Assembly: GCF_000006565.2 (NCBI RefSeq)
Contig: NC_031480.1
Span: 1,504,144 to 1,568,143 of the forward strand
DNA: 64,000 bases
Source: Toxoplasma gondii ME49
Lineage: Eukaryota; Apicomplexa; Conoidasida; Eucoccidiorida; Sarcocystidae
Direction of reading: 5' to 3'
Shown here: positions 57,737 through 64,000 of the stretch, piece after piece
Numbering within the stretch: the stretch's first letter is position 1
Layout: the number at the start of each line of letters is the position of its first letter
Position numbers and translations under genes: made by a program
Notes under the pieces: model-generated
Seen by the model: the letters and a program-made list of their open reading frames with translations, nothing else
What the model was told of the DNA's origin: nothing
The model's database searches: none

Positions 57737-60217
57737 CCTTTTGAGCAGCAGGCAGACCAGATTGGCTGCAGTAGCCGAAAACGGCTGTCGATTGTTGCAC
57801 CCACGGCTGGGATCTCTTATGTCTCTAGTCAGCGTAACGCCATGCTTTCAAAATTTCTTAGATCAGAAACTGATGCAGAGGTCAAGGTTCAGACGAAACA
57901 GCGTCGCGTCATATTGAGAGGGAGGCGAAACAGAAAGTGACGCAGAACACAGATATGTTGCTTAGCAGGGTAACGACGAGAACCGTCTTTGTAAAGGGGA
58001 GGGGGAAAAGTCTGCCTCCTCGGGAAAACCGAAGGTTAGAAGAATGGAGAGAAGACATCATGAAAACACAGATATAGATGTATCCAAATGCTCACAGAAT
58101 GCAGATACGTTGATTTCCTCGCTCACAGAAACAAGCACGAGACGACTCTTTCCTGACGAGAAGGCGCAAAAGCGAAGCAGACGCGACATCTTCGTTCCTC
58201 CGCTGGTTTCGAACCGTGACACAAAAAGTTATAAAATCACAGGGCGCCGAGATAGATCGAGCACCTACCACCTCTCCACGCTTCATGGCAGGTGGCATTT
58301 GCAGGCCTGGCTTGATCCCGCTTTTGTCGGGAGACCAGGGGGTAAGACCTTTGCGAAAATCTACTGTTGGCTTTCGCTCAGGAGAAGGCTGAGTTCTGTT
58401 CAAACGGGACTTCAAAAATACACATGTTCTCATTGGAAACACAGGTGTCCCTCTCGGAGCCCGTCTTTCCGTCTGCTTTCTCCATGGGTCAGCCACGGTT
58501 CCCTCAACAGCGATCAACCTGTCTCTGTTTTCGTCTGCATCTCTTCTCCGATAGACCCCTGACCTCGCACTCCCACCCCTCCAGTTCTTTGTCCCTAGCA
58601 TGTTTGTTGCTCAACTTTTCTGTCTCCAACGTCTCTTATGTATCTTGGTCCTGTTGCATCACCTCGTTTGTTCGATGACGAGATTTTCACACTCCTCCGT
58701 GGTCGGGTCCTTCGCCTCCACTGCACCTCCCCCTTCTCTGTAGTGTTGTTTCAGCGTCCCTCCCCTCTGATCAGCGGTATGTAGTGTGCCTTTGCTCTCC
58801 ACTGTCCCAGTGCCTCTCCAGCATTTTCCCTGCAGGTAGTTATCGGAACGAAATTCTCTACAGATGGCGAAAAGCTCGCAGTAACACAGTGCACTGAAAC
58901 AACTGATTTGGGCAGACATCGAGCTACCGTCGGTAGTTCCCTTTCATTTTCGCCATATCACTCGGGTGCTTTGCCGCAGTTTCCGGCACTACTTTGGGGT
59001 CCGGGTTGCATTTTCCCGCATTTCCAGGGACGGGAGAAGGCTTTGCGCAGGCAACCCTTCCACTATATCTGGTTCTCGGGGACCAAATTTCCGTAAATGC
59101 ATTTCCCCTTCTCTTCCCTTCAGTCCGTTCTCGCAAAATATACAAACAGCTGGCGCCGGCCAGTCCGTTTTTCTCCGCCGTCGCGTTGTCGGCAAAAACT
59201 CTAGGGTGCCACTTGCAGGTGAGGCATTGCCTCGAGCCGCGGACGCCGAAAACGCAGCCTTGAGGACTCACGGGAGGCAAAGCGCGTCGCCCCCGTTACT
59301 GGACAGCTCCTCAACCCGCCGCGACGGCAAAAACTTGATAAAAAAACTTCGTGCTCTTCTGCCGACCTTCTTCCGGTGAAGAAGGCATGCATGTGGGCTT
59401 CGCCATACAACGAAGGGCCGGCACGACCAGAACAGGACACACAAAACGGATCTGTGTTCTATACCAGAACTGAAGGAGCTGAATGGGGCACGACGAAGGA
59501 CACAGCCGTCCGGCCAAGCCCCTTCTGGTGTCTTTCAGTTCCCTCTAAGATATGAAGAGACGGAACCTACGAATTCAACTCTCTTGGTTTCTCCCGATTG
59601 CCTTCGCGGAGCAGTCAAAAAGGCCACACCGCACCCGCTCACTGTCTTCCGCTGTCCTGGTTTTGACTGAGGCAGCAAGAAGAAATCGAAGCACAACGGC
59701 AACGCTTTTCAATTCCACATCGTCGAGTTCCTCGACGAACACAGATGGACGCCTGCAATCACTGTTTTTCAATCAACGGTTGTCCGGGCACTCTTTGTGC
59801 GCCCTGCAGCAGCTGCCTTGTCCGCAGCTGCTTTTCAATTGATACAGGCACTGCAATAACCCGAGTTGCCGCGCGTCTCGCTTCCTATTTGGCACCATGA
59901 AAGAAAAAGAGGATGTTCCTTTAGAACACAAATGGCACCCTCGTGGCCCACGCTTTGCTCTCTCTTTCACAACACCGACGCGCAACACAATGACAATACG
60001 AGCACAGAACATGATCTTGGACGAGACGGGCCCGGGGTATTGGCCTGTCGCTACACTTCACATACACAAGAACTGCCTTCAGCAAAACGGCGGAATGCAT
60101 GCTATCACTTGAAATACTGACACCCCCCGCAGATTCGGGGCACTTGCCCTCGTTTCTCTCCCGAGAGGAAGCACAGTTGCGCAAGTGAGCAAATGAACGG
60201 CTTCGCACTCAAAATAG

Positions 60218-60547
60218 TTACGATTCGACTACCGGATCGGGCGCATCTGAACACGAGCCGAGCCGTGAGGGCGGCTTGGCGCTTTTGCCATGTGATTCGG
60301 AAATAGAATAGAACGGCCGTCTTGTGAGATTGTCGTCATCGGAAAGGAACAAATATGCACTGCGATTGTTGCTTTGATAAAAAGCCGGTTTCAACTCACG
60401 CCAGACAGCAAACACAGGCGTCTTCGCCCATCCTGACGTACACTGGGCCACAAGCGTCTCTATACGAAACATCCACAACCGTTTTCGATGAACCGCCCCT
60501 TTTTGGGGACGAGTTCTCCGGTCTTTTACGATTATGAGTCTTCCCAA
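60218..60547 (-). CDS. Coding-like minus-strand frame, unknown
   Basis: The frame includes VHRKRLWMFRIETLVAQC, KTPVFAVWRELKPAFYQ and NRSAYLFLSDDDNLTRRPF. It is unlike the low-complexity shadows elsewhere in the window. Its ends are undefined, and it could be an exon of the gene at the window end or of a separate gene. Confidence 0.33.
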   Translation of the reverse strand: MGRLIIVKDRRTRPQKGAVHRKRLWMFRIETLVAQCTSGWAKTPVFAVWRELKPAFYQSNNRSAYLFLSDDDNLTRRPFYSISESHGKSAKPPSRLGSCSDAPDPVVES

Positions 60548-61261
60548 GGTATTATTTTCGGGCGACTCTTCACCTCTTGCTCATTATGGGGAAGAGGCTT
60601 TCCCTCCGGCAATCGACAATATCAATAACGGTCTCCCCGTTCTTCGCCACAACCGGCACACTTTGCCTTTTCCTCAGACACAATGCGTGGCAGAGACAGG
60701 TTTCTATCGGGAAGGCAGGATGCGCCGGAGCGCTCTTCCTATCCAAGGGCACCTCCACGAGACCCCGACCAAACCTCAGTTCCTGCGGTTAGCAGACAGC
60801 TTCTCTTGGTGTCTAGCTCGCGTTTCTGCCCCTTTCACCTTCCAATTTTCTGTCCACTCTTCGCCAGCGACATGCTTTCTTCCGATTCAGCATATGGGAG
60901 ACATCGCGGCCAAGATCCCAAAACAAAACAGACCCGTTCATCAACTCACAAAGGCTCGGCTTGTTTCCTACGCCCCTCAGTTCGCCAGATTCCAAGACGC
61001 CTTCACTTCCAGGCGAAGCTGCTGTTTAACGGTGCAGTCGCCGTGGCGTCTACAGCCTCGGTTTCTTCAAATCGTCTCGTACCGAGACAGGACTACTTTT
61101 GGCTGATCGAAGAAACAGTTGGAAATGCACCAGATAGTTCTTCCATTGGAATGCCTGGAAAAAGATAGGATAAACTATCGAGTAGCGCCGAGACAACGGC
61201 CCTGCTCAGTCTCTCGTTTTCCCTGCTCGACGCGCTTGCAAGCCGCGCGACAACCGCGTCT

Positions 61262-64000
61262 TCATAAATTGGCCCAGATTTCCGAGTTCGCCTCTCTCTC
61301 GTCTCCAAAGAGGAGCACACCTTTGCTGGCGTCGGCCTCCAAGTCAACTCCACTCACGCTGCTCAACAAATCTTCGTGCGCCGCAAAGCTTCCACGACTC
61401 CCGAGTGAAGCCCCGGGTTCTGTGGTGACAGTTAGAAAAGGCGAGGGCACGTCGAGATCTTCTTTACCCAACCCATCGTCTGTGGAGAGTGTCATCCTCC
61501 CGTGGTATGCTTGAGCCTCTCTCTGGTTTGCTGTCCGTTGCGAATCGTTCAAGAAGACCGCAGAGGTAGGCACGTCGATGAACGCACTAGCTGTGACTGC
61601 GTGATTCGCGTTCTGGCCTCGCTGCGCCACTGCTAGTCCATTTCCCTCACTGTCTCCAGTGGGCCGCACCAATGGTGCACTCGGCCCCTTCACGTGCTCT
61701 GTTTGTCGCGAGGGAGACGCGGCTCGCAAGGCCTCGGAAAAGGACGATGCACTAAAGGCATCGCACCAGCCTGCGTCGGTCCTCCCACGAAGACACGCAC
61801 CGTCGTAGCTCTGCGAGTCGACAGCTGCAGGGAAAAGGGCCTCTTGATGACGCGACAGACTCCCGTGGCGGTTCGCGAACGCCAGCGGATCCGGAAACGA
61901 AGAGGAAGGGTGCGGGCGCAGCGGCGGCCCGTTGTGGCAATTCACGGGAGATATTCCTAGAAACTTTTTGAGCTGTCCATAGGGCTGGATAGGATGAGGC
62001 GCAGGCGGAACAGGAACAGCGGACAGACACGCTGACAAGGCGGCTGAAGCCTCGAAACCAGACGGCAACGGCCGAACCGCAGGAGGTCGAGAGGGCTGCC
62101 CCACGCTCGAGAGGCCCCCGGGGAGAAAAGGGACTCCACGGTGAGGAAGGTTTCGTGACGCTTCCTCTGGAGATGAGCAATATTGCATCTGCTGAGAGAA
62201 AGGTTCAGGAGGCACGTAGCGACTGCCAGAACCAGCCAAATTCCTCACGGGCCGTGTCGGGTTGGGTGCACACGGATGACCGCAGCTGCCCACCCACCGT
62301 GTTTGCAGAAAGACACTCGAGGGTTCTGGGGTTTGAGATGGAACGGAGGGATACGCCACGGAAGTCTGAGCCGCAGGGGGTGCTCCACCCTTCCCCACAT
62401 GGGGCGCCATCGCCAGGAGGGCCGCCACCAAGGTGGTCCACGCATTTGAATTGGAACTGTTCGTCTCTTGTGCAAGACCTGGGACTCTGCGAGATTGGTC
62501 TGGAATATCTCCTGGAGCTCCAGAGTGGCTAGAAGTGAAGAAAGCAACTGGACTTTTCTGGGTAGTAGAAGGGCCACTCACTGGCGGCACGTTGCCAGGT
62601 GGGGAGAGAAGTCGAGACACTGCCACCAGGGCCGCCAAAGCCGCGGCACCCTGATTCTCCCCCCTGACTCCGGCCACCGCTGTCGGCAAACCTGGAAACA
62701 GTGTGTTGTTCATCCCGGCGCCGGACGTGCCACGGTGGCTGATACCGTTGCATGACACTTTCGCACTGGTGGTCCCAGTTGCGGAAGCTTCGTTCCTGAA
62801 TTCGCGAAGCAACCACTCGTCGCGGTATTGCCCCTGGGAAGACACCAAAGGAGCAGCCATGGAGTCTTGGAGGAACTTTGCCAAGTCAATACCACCAGTG
62901 CCTCCCACGGAACTGCCTCGTGAAGAATGCGGAGCATTCGCTCCATGAGTCAGAAACTTTTCACGAGCAGACAGTGACGGTGTATCGGAGGACAGCGAGG
63001 AGGCTGCTTCCAGGTTTCCGACACCCGCCAGCGGTGACGAAGCTCCAAACTGGGTGCCGTGCTGCGTAGAAGACCCCAGGAGAAGAGTGGGAATGAAGGG
63101 CGCTGCCCCAGGATTCAGAGAGCTGGAATTCAGGCTCTGCCGAGAGTCGCTACTGCTTGACCGCGACGCCGTCTCCTTTGCGAAACTTTTTTCCGGATGA
63201 GACGCAGACACGCCATCCGCTGCCCTAAGCGACTCGTCAGACACGAGGGCGCTCTCCTCTCGAGGCCCTACTACAATATGTACGGGCGTCGCATCCAGTC
63301 CAGAAAGCGGAAGGATTTCCCTTCCTCGACTCAAGGTCACTTTGTATGTCAGGAGTCCGGCCTTGGGCACGGTCGTTTGCTTCTCGTTTTGCTGGCCGCA
63401 CACAGAGCCACATCTTCGTGATTGGCCCTCCCTTGTCTTAGTCTCTTTCCAAGCACTGGCTCTCATCTTCGGCTCCTGGGGTCGAAGCTGATGCAGACTC
63501 GACGATCGCGACGTGTCACTTTCCACATTCAGAGGGACTTTCCTCAGAGCTGTGTTTGTCACATGAAAAGCGCCAGGTTCACATGGCCCTCGACCGTGTA
63601 TCTCAACCACGCAGACTGTCGGTTTCTCTCTTTCAGTGGCCAAACCGGCATGGCCACCTGCAGGAGGCTGTGAATGCCCGTGATGGTGAATCCCAACTCC
63701 CACACGCGGCTTCAGATGCGTGCCTCTGTGGAATTTTTCGCTCGCGATGTTGTGAGACTGACTGGGCAAAGGCTCGTCCTCCGGTTCCCCTTTTTTCCAA
63801 GACGCAAGTCCGACCGAAGAATGCCCCTTTTCGTCTTGCCACTCTGAATTCGCTTCCCTGGGGCTTTTTCTGTTTGTCTTGTTCAAAGACTGCAGCGCTT
63901 GTATCGCAGAGGTCACCACGTGTGCCGCTGCTGATTCGCGGCAATCGTGTCCTGACGCCTCGCTGCTCGTACTAATGCTGCCGCGGCTGGTGTCTTGAAG
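61262..64000 (-). CDS. C-terminal part of a long Ser/Pro/Gly-rich protein, runs off the window
   Basis: The minus-strand frame is open from the last base of the window to a stop at 61262, over 900 codons. No start lies inside. It is Ser/Pro/Gly-rich with islands such as AGLLTYKVTLSRGREILPL, IHIVVGPREESALV-like sequence, IDLAKFLQDSMAAPL, YRDEWLLREFRN and PYGQLKKFLGISPVNC. It ends NSEIWANL. I recognise no domain. The absence of stops over 2.7 kb and the protein-like islands support coding. Such proteins in coccidia are often nuclear or cytoskeletal, but nothing here decides it. Confidence 0.75.
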   Translation of the reverse strand, partial: LQDTSRGSISTSSEASGHDCRESAAAHVVTSAIQALQSLNKTNRKSPREANSEWQDEKGHSSVGLASWKKGEPEDEPLPSQSHNIASEKFHRGTHLKPRVGVGIHHHGHSQPPAGGHAGLATEREKPTVCVVEIHGRGPCEPGAFHVTNTALRKVPLNVESDTSRSSSLHQLRPQEPKMRASAWKETKTREGQSRRCGSVCGQQNEKQTTVPKAGLLTYKVTLSRGREILPLSGLDATPVHIVVGPREESALVSDESLRAADGVSASHPEKSFAKETASRSSSSDSRQSLNSSSLNPGAAPFIPTLLLGSSTQHGTQFGASSPLAGVGNLEAASSLSSDTPSLSAREKFLTHGANAPHSSRGSSVGGTGGIDLAKFLQDSMAAPLVSSQGQYRDEWLLREFRNEASATGTTSAKVSCNGISHRGTSGAGMNNTLFPGLPTAVAGVRGENQGAAALAALVAVSRLLSPPGNVPPVSGPSTTQKSPVAFFTSSHSGAPGDIPDQSRRVPGLAQETNSSNSNAWTTLVAALLAMAPHVGKGGAPPAAQTSVAYPSVPSQTPEPSSVFLQTRWVGSCGHPCAPNPTRPVRNLAGSGSRYVPPEPFSQQMQYCSSPEEASRNLPHRGVPFLPGGLSSVGQPSRPPAVRPLPSGFEASAALSACLSAVPVPPAPHPIQPYGQLKKFLGISPVNCHNGPPLRPHPSSSFPDPLAFANRHGSLSRHQEALFPAAVDSQSYDGACLRGRTDAGWCDAFSASSFSEALRAASPSRQTEHVKGPSAPLVRPTGDSEGNGLAVAQRGQNANHAVTASAFIDVPTSAVFLNDSQRTANQREAQAYHGRMTLSTDDGLGKEDLDVPSPFLTVTTEPGASLGSRGSFAAHEDLLSSVSGVDLEADASKGVLLFGDEREANSEIWANL

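Larger units (their letters stand above)
56509..61261. other. Region without a resolved gene, several minus-strand coding-like frames
   Basis: After the TMEM208 3' UTR, protein-like minus-strand frames appear at 57736-57518, 57131-56907, 58601 to about 58280, about 59772-59575, 60547-60218 and 61353-61093. Typical strings are SLGIDEAKRKQPSETGEK, KTPVFAVWRELKPAF, VFVEELDDVELKSVAVVL and VVSALLDSLSYLFPG. No two could be joined with confidence. Plus-strand frames here are less protein-like. Confidence 0.35.

Noticed and set aside
1..64000. Mobile elements or transposase genes
   Set aside because: No transposase, reverse transcriptase, long terminal or long inverted repeats were seen.

Overview
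The window looks like nuclear DNA of a tissue-cyst-forming coccidian (Toxoplasma / Neospora / Hammondia type, most likely Toxoplasma gondii). It is eukaryotic: most genes are split by GT-AG introns with pyrimidine-rich 3' ends, four nuclear-type tRNA genes are present, proteins carry very long Ser/Glu/Arg-rich disordered stretches, introns hold TA/CA microsatellites, and the ribosomal P0, PLRG1 and TMEM208 proteins read as apicomplexan versions of eukaryotic families. I assigned exons by hand from splice sites and reading phase. No alignment or search was possible.

Layout. 0.1-7.0 kb (minus): a multi-exon gene with a mitochondrial-type N-terminus and many short helical blocks, possibly a heptatricopeptide/FASTK-like organelle RNA protein. 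7.67 kb: tRNA-Glu. 9.6-13.8 kb (plus): a large divergent protein disulfide isomerase. 15.4-18.5 kb (plus): a type I membrane protein with a C-type lectin fold. 19.06 and 19.31 kb: two identical tRNA-Asp genes. 20.1-24.9 kb (minus): the splicing factor PLRG1/PRL1 (Prp46), eight exons, one with a GC donor. 27.3-28.8 kb (plus): ribosomal stalk protein P0, head-to-head with PLRG1. 31.5-38.9 kb (minus): a 2057-residue, mostly disordered protein. 39.2-41.6 kb (minus): further phase-consistent exons that may belong to the same or an adjoining gene. 41.9-44.7 kb (minus): a NEK-type protein kinase. 44.7-55 kb: mostly intergenic, with tRNA-Val, a Ser-rich 272-codon frame and several unassigned coding-like pieces. 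55.2-56.5 kb (plus): TMEM208/SND2. 61.3 kb to the window end (minus): the 3' part of a long disordered protein.

No operon logic is expected. Two neighbours, the PDI-like protein and the lectin-like membrane protein, share strand and both enter the secretory pathway, but a functional link is only an inference. The housekeeping genes (P0, PLRG1, tRNAs, TMEM208) serve translation, splicing and ER targeting. Strongest observations: a GC-AG intron in PLRG1, a CxxS first active site in the oversized PDI, a dispersed 14-bp palindrome, TA tracts that fall inside inferred introns, and the unresolved relation between the kinase gene and the exons that follow it.
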